A stretch of 64,000 bases of DNA from Tetrastigma voinierianum (Eukaryota > Streptophyta > Magnoliopsida > Vitales > Vitaceae). Under the pieces are notes generated by a model that had not been told where the DNA came from, ran no database searches, and worked only from the letters and a program-made list of their open reading frames with translations. Location: assembly GCA_016808115.1 (NCBI GenBank), contig JAEQBH010002961.1, positions 62,001-126,000 on the forward strand, read 5' to 3'. Below are positions 24,210 through 35,443 of the stretch, piece by piece. A program made the position numbers and the translations under genes. Numbering within the stretch: position 1 is the stretch's first letter; every line of letters starts with the position of its first letter.

Positions 24210-25090
24210 GCCAACAGGTTTGTTAAATCCCCTCCAATTCCTCACAATGGAAGGGATAACATTGTCATGGGATTTTGTGTCTAAGCCACCCTCACACAAC
24301 AAAACATGACTGTCTCGGGTGATTATAGATAGGCTCGCCAAAGCTCTACCCCCATTTTATACCATCGATCGACCATTCTATGGATCGACTAGCCGAAGTA
24401 TATGTAGATGAGATCGCGCGACGCATGGTGTGTCGCTGTTCATTGTGTCTGACAGAGATCCGCGATTTACATCAAGGTTCCGAAGGAATTACAAGAAGCT
24501 TGTGCACTAAGTCGAATTTTAGTACTGGCTTCATTCGCAAACATGACACGAGATTGATCTACCAAGATATGCTTCGAGGTTGTGTCATAGAATTTTCGGA
24601 AAGCTGGGTAGGTATATTCCATTAATGGAATTTGCCTATAACAATAGTTTTCAGTCAAGCATGGTAGCGCACCATATGAAGCTTTGTATGGCCGGAAATG
24701 TAGAACCCCGTGTGTTGGACGTAATTAAATGAGCATAAACCGATAGGTCCGCACATAGTAAAGATACAAGGGAAAGTACAAGTTATTCTAAGATAGGTTA
24801 AAAGGCGGCTAGTGATAGACAAAAATCGCATGCCAACCTAAGAGGAGAGATATCAATATAAAGCCGGGAGACAAGGTCTCTTAAAGGTATCACCATGGAG
24901 GAAAATTTTTAGTTTATCGTAAAGGCAAGTCGAGTCCAAGATTCATAGGGCCATAAGGAGATTTTGGAACGTATCGCCCCCGTATTTATCGATTGGCACT
25001 CCTCTTTACCCCGAGTTTGCCAAATTACACGATGTGTTTCATGTGTCGATGCTCGAAGATACCGTCCGATGAGCCGCACATACTACCAGC
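24210..25090 (+). pseudogene. Integrase, 3' part (element Y)
   Basis: It continues the Y integrase interrupted at 12592. Pieces include a SWDFVSK remnant of the first catalytic aspartate region (about 24270-24295), a DRLAKALP remnant of the DRLTKSAHF segment (about 24332), SDRDPRFTSRF across frames (about 24445-24485), SSMVAPYEALYGRKCRTP-like sequence (about 24655-24710) and AYRLALLFTPSLPNY with HDVFHVSML-like sequence (about 24985-25055). All are collinear with X 30180-31080. Confidence 0.88.
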
Positions 25091-25310
25091 GCAAGAGATG
25101 CAAGCAGCAAGAAGACTTTGTTTCATGCGGATGAGGAGCCAAAGACCACTGCTCGAGGTGAAACAAGCCATGAACAAAAACAAGTACCATTAGTGAAAGT
25201 TCTCTGCAACACCACTAAGAGAGAAGAAGCTACTGGGAGCCATAACTATGAGAGCACAATATCCGTAACTTTGAATTTGGGGTATGAATTTCGAAGAGGA
25301 CGGAAATTTC
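25091..25310 (+). pseudogene. Chromodomain-like tail of pol (element Y)
   Basis: An open piece (25118-25315) reads KQVPLVKVLCNTTKREEATG, the chromodomain tail pattern, followed by a Y/FRR-type ending that merges into the polypurine tract. X carries the same region at 31180-31310. Confidence 0.72.
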
Positions 25311-25326
25311 TTTAAAGGGGGAGAGT
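25311..25326 (+). other. Y polypurine tract
   Basis: The sequence tttaaagggggagagt immediately precedes tgtaacaccc of the 3' LTR. The same tract precedes X's 3' LTR. Confidence 0.9.
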
Positions 25327-27377
25327 TGTAACACCCAAATTATACTCCTACCGCTCTTTATAACATGTTTCTTGTATAATAAACTTAAAGGTATTTATTC
25401 TAATAAAATAAAGATAAAAACAAAAGTAGGAATATGCATGTTAAATTACAAATAATAAAGAAGATTTTGAGGCTATTGTAAAAATATTATAAATTGATTT
25501 GCAAATATTAAGTAAGAGTCGAGGACCAAAGTAAAATAAAAAGGGGATAAGATCATATGATAAGACCAAAAGAAATATCTTATTTTGGTCTCGGGAGAAA
25601 GGGAGAGCAACACGGACAAGAGAGAAGAGAGAAGAAGAAGAAGAAGAGCAATGTGCAATGGATACATGTCTTGGGTCAGGCGCAACTGGCGGCGTCAGGT
25701 GTTACGTGTATGGAAATTCAGTTTTGGTCTACAGAACGCTAGATACATGGTTTGGAACCCTTTGTTTTGTGTATGGTTTGGGTTTGGAAACTCCCAAACT
25801 CATTTCGTGTAGGGTTGAGTTGAGGAGAGCTCTAAGGCTCCTAGATATGTGTTTTGAGAAGGGTCTAGTTGTAAGTTGAAACCAGAAAATTCCCTATTTT
25901 TGATCGTATGCAGTAGCCGGACCTTAGCATGGGTTTTTGGGTCAGAAATACAGGAAATTCAGAAGTGAGTCCTTCTAGTAAATTGTAGCCACATCAATGA
26001 ACTTGATGTTAGGCTTTCGAATTTCTCGATTTGGACCTCTGTAGACCAAGTTATGGTCCTTTTACCGAGATCAGTCCATTTAGATCTGGTCGGGTCAGTT
26101 CTGCCAATTCGGGTCAACTAGCCGGACCTTAGAATGGGTTTTTGAGTCAGAAATAAAGAGAATTTGGAAGTAAGTCCTTCTGGGAAATTGTAGCCACATC
26201 AATGAACTTGATGTTAGGCTTTTGAATTTCTCAATTCGGACCCCTGTAGACCAAGTTATGGTCTTTTTACTCTGAATAGTCAAATGGGTGAAGCGGTATC
26301 GGCCCAACAACGTCATTCAACCGCCGTCCAACAGCCGTCGCCAAATAGTGATCGCCAAACAAGGGTCACCAACAAGGGTCGCCCAACTGCGGTCGCCCAA
26401 CGCGGGTCGCCCAATCGCGGGTCGCCTAACAGCGGGTCGCCCCAATGATCGCCAAACGCGGGTCGTCCAATGCTGGTCGCCAAATAGCGTTGCCAAGATC
26501 AGCCGCCACTTTGGGCACCGCCGCCTGTGTCGCCGCCAAGACCGGTGCTCGCTACTTTAGTGCGTACCGCCGGCCCGTGTCAACTCGCCAAGACATCGGT
26601 GCCGCCACTTCGCAGGCTCGCCAAGATTCAAGCTCGTCACTTCGCCGTATCTCGCCGGGCCCGTGTCGCCTCATCAAGATGAAGCCTTCACTTCGGGGCA
26701 GTGTACTGTCGCTCCATGTCGCCACAAGACCGATCGCGCATGATCTCCAACTTCTAAGGTCATATCTTCTTCTGCCCGAACTCCGATTTGAGGTTCTCAA
26801 CCCTATGGAAAGCCCGCTTGAGTCAATAATACATTCATATGCCTGAGGAGAATACAGATGCCTGACCGAGGTGATAGATGAGCTCGTCACTTCAGTCAAC
26901 TCGCCAATCCGTGTCGCCGTCGATTTGCCTACGTATGACCTCCAACTGGAGGTCATAACTTCTTCGTCTAACCCGATTCAGTTTCGACTCTACGGAAAGC
27001 CCATAGAGTCAAGAATCCATCCATATGCCTGAGGAAGATATTAGATGTCAGACCGGAGGTGTTAGACCGAGCTCGTCACTGCAGCTCGCCGGTCAGTCAC
27101 TGTCAAGACGACCGCGCACGACCTCCAACTTCTAAGGTCATAACTTCTTCGCCTCGAACTCCGATTCGAGTGTTCTCGACTCTATGGAAAGCCCGCATTG
27201 AGTCAACAATTAATCAATAGATAGCATGATAAGATTGGAACCTACACCTTACTTAAAACAGTAGGTTCCGTTGTAGGTAACTATGATAGCTATTCATAAA
27301 TAACTCATACATATGCAAAGATGCTTATTTACGATACAACGGTATTAATACGAAAACGCAAAGTTATGAATAATGAT

Positions 27378-27423
<46 letters not shown>

Positions 27424-28367
27424 GATTACCGAATGACAATAATTATTCGAATATGAGATATATACTTGAAAGCATGTAAAATACACATTGATTTGCTCAA
27501 GAACCTGCAGAGGGATACGGGCATGCCCTATTAGAAAATAAGTCTGCAGATATAAGTTATGTTATGTTCTCGTCATATCGAGGCCCCGCTCACGGCGATA
27601 TATCCTATTTGGATCGTGGCCTGAATACCATCAAGGCTACGCTTTTTATAAGATGATCATTGTCCCGCATAATGACAACAAGGTTTTCTGCCTTTATTAC
27701 GCTTCCTCAGATTCACTTCTAAGGTTTAGAGACATGAAACATAAAAGAAAATGACCGGTATATGCAAGCGAAAGGTAGAGAATATATGACATGATATGAG
27801 AAGCATAGCATTGCTATGCGATGAAAGTATCTGATTACAAGAATAAAGTAAAGTACAAGATATTGCAAAAAACGCGGAAGATGACAAGAAATGAAACTTG
27901 TTATGAAGAGTATATATGAGGAAATGATAAGAATCTGTAAGCTGTATATGTGTTATATAGAATTTGTATAAGTGGGTGACCCTTAATGGAGGTCATCGGT
28001 GTATTTATTCCCATGGCGTAAAAACATGGTGTTCAATCCGTGTAGGTACAAGAAAGAGGAAACTAAGGACCGAACAATCCACATCAGCAGTTAAACGCCA
28101 CGTATCCATAGAGTGCTAGAGAAGAACCTTTGGAAATTATATTGTATATGAAATTTTGCTTAAACAAATGTAAATATTGCCAAATGTTGAACACTTCATA
28201 TATAGGAGCTTGTATATATAACATATTTTAATCCGCTGCTACGAATATTATGTACTAAGTTAAACTGTTTAACATTATATGAATATCTACAAGTGTAAAG
28301 GTTATAAGTTTTAAAAAAAAATGACCCCCTCGATTGACACCACACATCTTAGGAGTTGGGGGTGTAC
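25327..28367 (+). mobile_element. Y 3' LTR (family A), about 3.0 kb
   Basis: Starts tgtaacacccaaatt. Its end is damaged (gttgggggtgtac for gggggcgtcaca), so the last base is uncertain by a few bases. It shares Y-type markers with 6104-9082: a doubled module near 25930 and 26130, three 'ggtcata' modules near 26754, 26947 and 27132, and one copy of the 77-bp block (27789-27870). It differs in its minisatellite (26290-26520), where the units read gggtcgcc rather than ggtggtcgtc, and in a longer AT microsatellite (27381-27418). Confidence 0.87.
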
Positions 28368-28371
28368 TTGA

Positions 28372-29390
28372 ATGCAAGCTAGGGAATTATGAGAGGATGT
28401 GAGACATTCTTGGCTTTGATACTTGACTCAAAGAGTCAAGTTGATGTAGAAAAGATCCCGAGTAGTAAGAAATTTCCAAATGTATTCACTGAAGAATTCT
28501 GGGGTATTCCACATGAGAGAGAGGTGGACTTAGCCATAGAAATTGTACCGGGGAACGAGTCCACTGTAACCCGAGGCACCGTGCGGGATGGCTCCATTAG
28601 TGAAGAGTTAAGAAGTCAATTGCAAGAGCTTTTAGATAAAGGATTGCTCCAGGCCAGTGTGTCACTTAGGGTGCACATTTTATTTGTGAAGAAAAGAAGA
28701 TGGCACTCTACGGATGTGCATCGATTATCAGCAGTTAATAAGGTGACAGTGAAAAACAAGTACCCGTTGCCGAGGTGAAGATCTTTGTCAGTTTAAAGGA
28801 GTGTGTGTCTTTTCGAAGATGGGCCTGCGATCGGGGTATTATCGAGTTGAGGTAAAGGAAGGAGATGTCTTTGCAAGACTGCATTTAGAAACCGATATAG
28901 GTCATTATGAGTTTTGGTCATGCCATTTGGGTTGACTAATGCACGGCGACATTCATGGATTTGATGAATAGGAGTTTCCAGGCCACATATGTGGATCAAT
29001 TGTTTAGTTTTATTGATGACATCTGGTGTATTCTAAGGATGCATAGGAACATGAGAAAGGCACACAGGAATAGTCTTAGGAGCGTTAAGAGAAAGAAGTT
29101 ATATCTTGCTTCGACAAGTATGATTTTGGCTAAAGAAAGTTTCATTCTAAGGCCATATTGTGTGCAAGCTGAGGGTATAAGGAAGTGGATCCACCGCTAA
29201 AGATTGAAGCGATTGTGAATTGATCACCTCAAAATGTAATCGAGGTGAGAAGTTTCTTGGGTTTAGCAGGTTATTATAGAAGATTTGTAGAGAGGGTTTT
29301 ACATCATAGCTTTTCCTTCATACTGAAAGTTACTCGGAAAGGAATAAAGTTTGGAGTGGGCAGATCAAATGTCGAATAGTTTTGAGCAGG
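28372..29390 (+). pseudogene. Broken reverse transcriptase (element X)
   Basis: It resumes X exactly where 6100 left off, at tgcaagctagg. An open piece at 28389-28778 covers the RT N-terminus, including IPHEREVDLAIEIVPG. LFVKK begins the fingers motif (about 28680) but is followed by a frame change in the KKDG codons. The catalytic box reads FSFIDDIW at about 29002-29025. A FLGLAGYYRRFV run is visible at about 29254-29290. Collinear with 10790-11760 in Y. Confidence 0.9.
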
Positions 29391-29830
29391 TTGAAGGGAT
29401 CTTTGGTTGAAGCAGTATTAGTATGACCTACTCCAGGAAAAGAGTATACCTTGTATAGTGATGCTTCATGCATTGGTTTAGGATGCATGTTAATGCAAGA
29501 TGGGAAAGTAGTGGCTTATGCGTCCAGGCAGTTGAAGCCACATGAACAAAATTATCCCACTCATGACCTAGAGTTAGCTGCGGTAGTGTTTAGCTAAAAA
29601 TATGGCGACACTACTTATACGGGAAAAGTGTAGAATTTACACCGATCATAAGAGTCTCAGTACTTGTTAGAAGAGTTAAATTTGAGACAGCGGAGTGGTT
29701 AGAGTTATTAAAAGGATTATGGCGCATCATAGATTAAGCGGAAGGAACCGGAAATATAGTAGCTGATGCTTTAAGCGAAGACGGTGGTAGCAATATCCTT
29801 CCACGTTATAGTGATTGGAGACTAGGAGAT
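29391..29830 (+). pseudogene. RNase H region (element X), partly open
   Basis: A 46-codon open stretch at about 29453-29591 carries YSDASCIGLGCMLMQDGK, then YASRQLKPHEQNYPTHDLEL and AAVVF, including the catalytic D and E. Downstream, the KSLSTC and VADALS-like motifs (about 29650, 29760) are in shifted frames. Confidence 0.92.
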
Positions 29831-29869
29831 GATGGAGTATGTTAGCTCGATTATTAAGCTATATTCCAG

Positions 29870-31080
29870 TTTCAAAACAAATGATTATAGATCTTGCTTG
29901 AGGAAAAATGATGAAGAGTTACGAGAAAAATTCTGAGATGGTTAGAGATGGTGACAAGACCCATTTTAGAGAAAGAAGGCATGAGATTTGTATTTCGAAT
30001 AGATTATGTGCCCGGATGATAAAAGAGCTTCAAGAAAAAGTTGCTGTTGGGGCTCATGTCCCGGTATTCCTGCATCCACAGAGGGAATAAAGATGTACCG
30101 GGACTTGGAAATGGTTTTATTGGTGGAAAGGAATGAAAAGAGATGTGGCCGAATATGTGTCTAAGTGTTTGACGATAATCGACAAAGTCATGTTTCAGTG
30201 CCTTGAGTTTTATTAAATCCTTCCAATTCCTCTCGGTAGTGGGATGGCATTACATAGTTTTGTGTCGAGGTTTCCCTCACACAACAAAAACATGACTACA
30301 TGCAGGTGATTATAAATAGGCTCACAAAGTCGGCCCATTTATACCCGGTCGGATTGACTATTCTATGGATCGACTGTTTGAGTTATATGGCTTGAGATTG
30401 TGCGATTGCATGGTGTGCAGTTGTTTATTGTGTCGGATAAGAGATCCGCGATTTACATCAAGGTTCTAGAGGAATTCTGATCGGCTTTAGGCACTAATTT
30501 GAGATTTTAATCCTGACTTTCCATCCCACGAGAAACGGATGGGCGGTCGGAGAGATTGATTAGTACTCGGGTAATAGCCGGGGTTGTGTGCTGAATTTTC
30601 GGGAAGTTGGGATGGTGTATTCCATTAATGCAGATTTGCCTATAACAATAGTTTTTCAATCAAGGATTGAGTATGGCACCATATGAAGCTTTGTATGGAA
30701 TTTGGAAATGTAGAACTCTGTGTGTTGGACAAAATTAAATGGTATAAGCGGCTAAGTCGGACACGAAGTAAAGATCTGAAGGGAAAGTACAAGTTATTCG
30801 AGCGAGGTTAAGGCGGCTAGTGATAGACCAAAATCGTATGCCAACCTAAGAAGGAGAGATGTGAATATAAAGTGGGAGACAAGGTCTTTAGCAAGGTATC
30901 ACCATGGAGGAAAATTCTTGAGGTTTAATTCGAAAATGAGTTGAGTCAAGGAGTTCATAGGGCGTATAAGGATTTTTAGGCGTATTGGCCACTGTGGCCT
31001 ATCAGTTAGCCTCCCTCTGGAGTTAGTAAATTACACGTGTGTTTCATGTGCCGATGCTTTGAAGGAATACGCTACGATGA
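29870..31080 (+). pseudogene. Broken integrase (element X)
   Basis: Motifs in order: HHCC region with FLHPQRE (30069-30088) and the YWWKGMKRDV-like segment (about 30118-30145) followed by SKCLT; HYIVLCRG-type remnant of the first catalytic aspartate (about 30250); FIVSDKRSAIY remnant of SDRDPRF (about 30435); an acggatgggcggtcggag TDGRSE segment (about 30535); MAPYEALYG (about 30673) and SLPLELVNYTC...SMLkey remnants (about 31005-31060). This copy shows what the equivalent Y region looked like before B inserted (30180-30215 is uninterrupted here). Confidence 0.88.
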
Positions 31081-31317
31081 GTCGCACATACTACCGGTGC
31101 AAAGAGATACAAGTCTGAAGATTTGTCATATGATGAGGGCGAAGACCATTTGGCTCTCGAGAGGGTGAAACTTGATTCTTGGAACAAACAAGTACCATTA
31201 GTGAAAGTTCGGCAACACCACGGTAGAGAAGAAGCTGCTTGAGACGAGAAGCAACTATGAGAGAGCCACGATATCTGCAACTCTTGAATCGAATTATGAA
31301 TTTCGAGGACGAAATTC
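31081..31317 (+). pseudogene. Chromodomain-like tail of pol (element X)
   Basis: NKQVPLVKV (about 31183-31210) is followed by a frame-shifted HHGREEAA segment (about 31213-31240), equivalent to 25175-25240 in Y. The end of pol reads EFRGRNS-type sequence into the polypurine tract. Assignment as a chromodomain-type tail rests on motif order. Confidence 0.7.
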
Positions 31318-31336
31318 TTTTAAAGGGGGGGAAAGT
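31318..31336 (+). other. X polypurine tract
   Basis: The sequence ttttaaagggggggaaagt lies directly before tgtaacacccc. Near-identical to Y's tract at 25311-25326. Confidence 0.9.
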
Positions 31337-32336
31337 TGTAACACCCCAAATTATACCCTAACGGTTTTATAACATGTTTTGGGTATAATAAGCAAATAAA
31401 GTATATTTATTCGAATAAAATAAGATAAACAAAGTAGGAATATCGTAGTTAAATTCACAAATAATAAAAAGAAGATTTGAAATTTATTGTAAAAATATTA
31501 TAAAATTGATTTGCCCAAAATATTATAGAGTTGGAGGGCCAAAGTAAAAAGGGGATAGATCAAATAAGGATAAGACCAAAAGAAATATCTTATTTTGGTC
31601 TTGGAGAAAGGAGAGCAAATACGAGACCCGAGAGAGAGAAGAAGAAGAAGAAGATCACGGTACGGATACATGTAGGTTGTATGGAACTATATGGTATATT
31701 GTGTAAATTGCGGGTGTGTAAATCTAGTTTTGGTCTAGAGCGTTTAGATACATGGTTTGGAACCCTTTGTTTTGTGTATGGATTTGGGTTTGAAACTCGA
31801 ACTCATTTCGTGTAGGGTTGAGTTGAGGGGAGAGCTCTAAGGCTCTAGATATGTGTTTGAGGAAAGTGCAGTTGTAAGTTGAAACCCCGGAGAAATTCCC
31901 TATTTTGATCATATCACGATCGCCACAGGACCTTAACCGCAGGGTTTTGGGTCGAGAAATCTGAAATTCAAGTAGGTCCTTACATTAAATTGTAGCCTTA
32001 TCAATGGAACTTGATGTTAAGGCTTTCCAGATTTCTGGTTTTGGACCTCTGTGAATAGTTATGATCTTTACTGTGTGAATAGTCAAATGGATTGATGGAG
32101 TGTGTGTGATGATCGATGGTGGTAAAATCAGCGGTGATGATGATGGCGGTGAGTGCGTCGCTGGTGGTCGTCGACCATGGTAGATCCAACGGTGGTCTAG
32201 ATCGACGGTGGTGAATCAAGCGGTGGTCATCAAGCGGTGGTCAATCAGCGGTGGTGATCCAGCGGTGGTCGATCTAGCGGTGGTGGATCAACGGTGGTGA
32301 ATCCAACGATTGGTGGAGTCCAGCGGTGGTCGTGCG

Positions 32337-34538
32337 TGGCACCCGTCAGAAGTGTCACGGTGCAGCGTCTTTGTAAGGGGTGTATAAGAGTACCAAGTAT
32401 ACATTGTAGTATTTTGGAGATGAAATTAGGAAATTATAAATTTACAGGGCTGGGGAATTTGGTATTAATAATGTACAATTGTCATTTAGCAAAAAGGATA
32501 TGTAAGGCATAATTAAGTTAGAAATTTTTAGGAAATTTTAGGAAATTTTGGGACTATTTTCGGACGTCGTGAATTTCGAGTACATTTCGGACATTTTGGT
32601 TAAAATTTCGAGATTTTGTCGAAGCGATCCGGACAATTTTTGAAATATTTTTCGGGTGTTTAGATTATATGGAAAGATCCTTTAATCTAGAATCTAGCCA
32701 TATGCCTGTGAATGGCATTTGGGGCCCTATGTTACCACGAAAATTTTAATTTAGCCAACCTAGAAGTGTGCAAATTGTTTGGTTGTGCTGGCGTGTGATC
32801 CCAATACGATGAGTGTGTAGGCTAAAAGCAAAGCGGGAAAGTTGTGGGCTGTGCTCGGAAGTTTAGCAAGCAAAGAAGTGAGTGTTCCTAAACTCGTTTC
32901 CAAATACTAGTGTTATTATTATTATTATTACAAATTGCTTTACACTGGTATTTCATGGTTTTGAATGTAAACCATTTTCAAGAAGCAAGCGATGAGTTTA
33001 GAAAGCAAGTAATGGTTCGGATGCATCCAATCATACCTTTAGTTGAAAAACAAGCAAATGGTTTTGATTTAAACCATAATTGAAAAGCAAGCAAATGGTT
33101 TCGATTTAAACCATGGTGAAAAATATGGTTTGATTTAAGCTCTGATGGAAATGAAAGTAAATGGTTTTGGAATTAATTAAACCATTTTCAAAGCGAGAGC
33201 AAGCAAGCGAATGTTTATTAGAAAAGCGGGCCTTCCTAGTTCTAAGCAAGAAAACGGTCGGAGGTATTAAAATGCGTGCACGGTGGTGTTAGGATCTCAT
33301 ACATGCATTTAGTTTTGCACAGTCGGCAAGCGTGGGGACGCCCATCATGCATTTAAGGAAGGCCGTGGCCTGCAGGAGTATATAAAGTTATGAGCTCTAA
33401 CTAAATTATGGTGATGGCGACCAGGTCAATTCCACCATATTCAGGAAAAGGTGATGCGGACCGGTCCTTCCCATAGGCATGGTGGCCAATTCCGTGTTCA
33501 CTAGAAATTAAGGTAAGCAAAAAATAGGCCTCGATTTGATGTTTATAAGCGCCAATATCCCCGGTTTTGAAAAATCAACCATTGGTTCCCCGATCGCCAG
33601 GCTTAGGAGAGTTTTAAAGCAAACGGTTGAGCCAAGCTCCCGTTTAGATTTCAAAACGATCGGTTGAGCCAAGCTCCCGTGGGATTTTAAAGCAAACGGT
33701 TGAGCCCAGGCTCCCGTTTTATTTTCAAAGCATGCGGTTGAGCCAAGCTCCCGTTTTTATGAAAAAGTTTTGAGAAACTTTTAAAGCAAAAGGTTTGTGA
33801 AGGTTTTAGAAACTTTTCAAGCAAGATAAACAATAAGCAAGAGAAGTTTTGAGAAGTTTTATAAACTTCTAAGCGAGCAAGAAATGAGAGTTTTATAAAC
33901 TTTTTAAAGAAAAGCAAAGCAAGCGAGCAGAGTAAAGAAAAGTTTTAGAAACTTTTAAGCCTTGAAGCAAGTCTGAAGCAATGAAGCAAAGAAAGTTTTA
34001 GAAACTTGAAAAGCAAGAAAAGCCCTGGAAAATAATTGTAAAAGAGAGTTTTACATTTTTAGATGTTTCGGAAAAGCAAAACGTTTATAAAAAGCATACA
34101 CTCAGGCTTCGTTTAGCTCATTATTTTCCATTTAAAAACTATTTTCCCGGTCACGGTCTTGTGAGCCATTTTGGAGCATAATAGGGTTTGTCGACATTGT
34201 ACAAGTCTTTGTTAGTAAAAATATTATGTAGAAAATGCACTTTGAATATGTATAATGGAACATATGTATGTACATAAAGTAGTTTTGTGAGAATGTGTTG
34301 GTATCTTGGTTATATATTTTGGATATAGTGTAAATTGGATGTATACGAGATTTGGGACATGTCCTATATGTCACGGTTGTTATCTTGCGAATTTTATAAA
34401 ATCATAAGTTTAGAAAGAAAAATTTTTTATAGGAGGTTTTGGCAAGCAATGCGGCCGACCGGGGGTTAGTCGTTAGAGAGTAGCGGTGGGGATTTACGTG
34501 GGTGGCGGCTGCGCCGCCCGGAGGGTGGGGGTGTGTCA
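32337..34538 (+). mobile_element. Family-E LTR inserted in X 3' LTR (probably solo)
   Basis: The A-type sequence breaks off within the gtggtcgtc array near 32336 and resumes with gtggtcgtcaaatag at about 34550. The intervening 2.2 kb is unrelated to family A and contains no coding region. It ends in gggggtgtgtca. The first base is uncertain (tggcacccg at 32337 or tgtcacgg at 32353), and I could not find an exact target duplication. Its middle and 3' parts match, in reverse, 49840-51240. A cactcaggcttcgtttagctc stretch resembles the equivalent R/U5 area of B. Confidence 0.75.
33615..33765 (+). repeat. 37-bp minisatellite in E LTR
   Basis: Four imperfect units carry the core ggttgagccaagctcccg (near 33624, 33661, 33698, 33736), separated by a/t-rich spacers. 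Two reversed copies occur at 50518-50570 in the reverse-oriented E-related block. Confidence 0.9.
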
Positions 34539-34625
34539 AGGTGTAAAAGTGGTCGTCAAATAGTGGTCGTCCAGCGATTGGTGCGCCCAGCCGGTGGTGC
34601 GTCAGATGGGTGGCGGGACCTCGTC

Positions 34626-34860
34626 TTGAAACTCACTCGTCTTAAAGAGCTCCACTCGTCTTGAAGAGCTCCACTCGTCTTGAAGAGCTCCACTCGTCAT
34701 GCAGAGCTCCACTCGTCTTGAAGAGCTCCACTCGTCTTGAAGAGCTCCACTCGTCATGCGAGGCTCGCCTCGATCATGAGAGCTCCACTTCGTCATGCGA
34801 GGCTCACTGCGTCATCGCGGAGCTCAGCTCGTCATGCGGAGCTCCACTCGTCATCTGCGA
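34626..34860 (+). repeat. agctccactcgtc minisatellite in X 3' LTR
   Basis: About ten units of roughly 19 bp (core gagctccactcgtc, alternating with ttgaa or atgcg) are directly visible. A shorter, more degenerate version is at 2680-2800 in X's 5' LTR. Y's LTRs lack a clear array here. Confidence 0.92.
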
Positions 34861-35397
34861 GGTCGGCTCATCGGGCGACTCGTGCCAGTCTGCGGCTCGT
34901 CGGTCAGGTCGGCTCGTCGAGGCCCATTTGCGCGCCGACCTCCAACTTGAGAGGTCATAACTTCTTCGTGCGAGACTCCCGATTTTGGGTGTTCTTGGAC
35001 TTTATCGGCCCATTAGTCAGAATCCATCCATATGCCTAAGGAAGATATTAGATGTCAGGCCAAGTGTCGGGCCAGGCTCGTCACTTCAGTGCAGCTCGTC
35101 AGTCCAAGTCAGCTCGTCAAGACTGACTGCGCATGACCTCCAACTTCGGAAGGTCATAACTTCTTAAGTAGAACTTCGATTCGAGTGTTCTTGGACTCTA
35201 TGAAGCCCATTGAGTGGGAATTCATCAATAGATAGCATGATAAGATTGGAACTCATAGTCGGAAAACATGAAAAACAGTAGGTGCAGTAGGTAACTATAG
35301 TTATTCATAAATAACTCATAAACATACGGGGTAAAAATGAATTATTTATACATACAATGAAGACATGAAAAATGCAAGATTATGAATAATGATAATT

Positions 35398-35443
<46 letters not shown>

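Larger units (their letters stand above)
6104..28367 (+). mobile_element. Element Y: second family-A element nested in X
   Basis: Y comprises a 5' LTR (6104-9082), an exact iMet primer site, gag, protease, RT, RNase H, integrase (split by element B), a chromodomain-like tail, a polypurine tract and a 3' LTR (25327-28367). It belongs to the same family as X but to a different LTR subtype: three copies of the 190-bp module, a doubled 205-bp module, and no 77-bp duplication. The bases flanking it (left ...taaccata, right ttgaatgc...) fit a 5-bp duplication of the target actat seen undisturbed in Y at about 10782, allowing for sequence noise. Removing Y joins X's protease to X's RT. Confidence 0.85.

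Noticed and set aside
24993..25193. A Cys/Met-rich open frame as a separate small gene
   Set aside because: It is a frame within Y's integrase tail and chromodomain-like region, whose motifs in neighbouring frames match X at 31000-31260.
33615..33765. Regularly spaced direct repeats resembling a CRISPR array
   Set aside because: The spacing is too short (37-bp period, spacers partly conserved), the location is inside a plant LTR, and there are no associated genes. It is an ordinary minisatellite.
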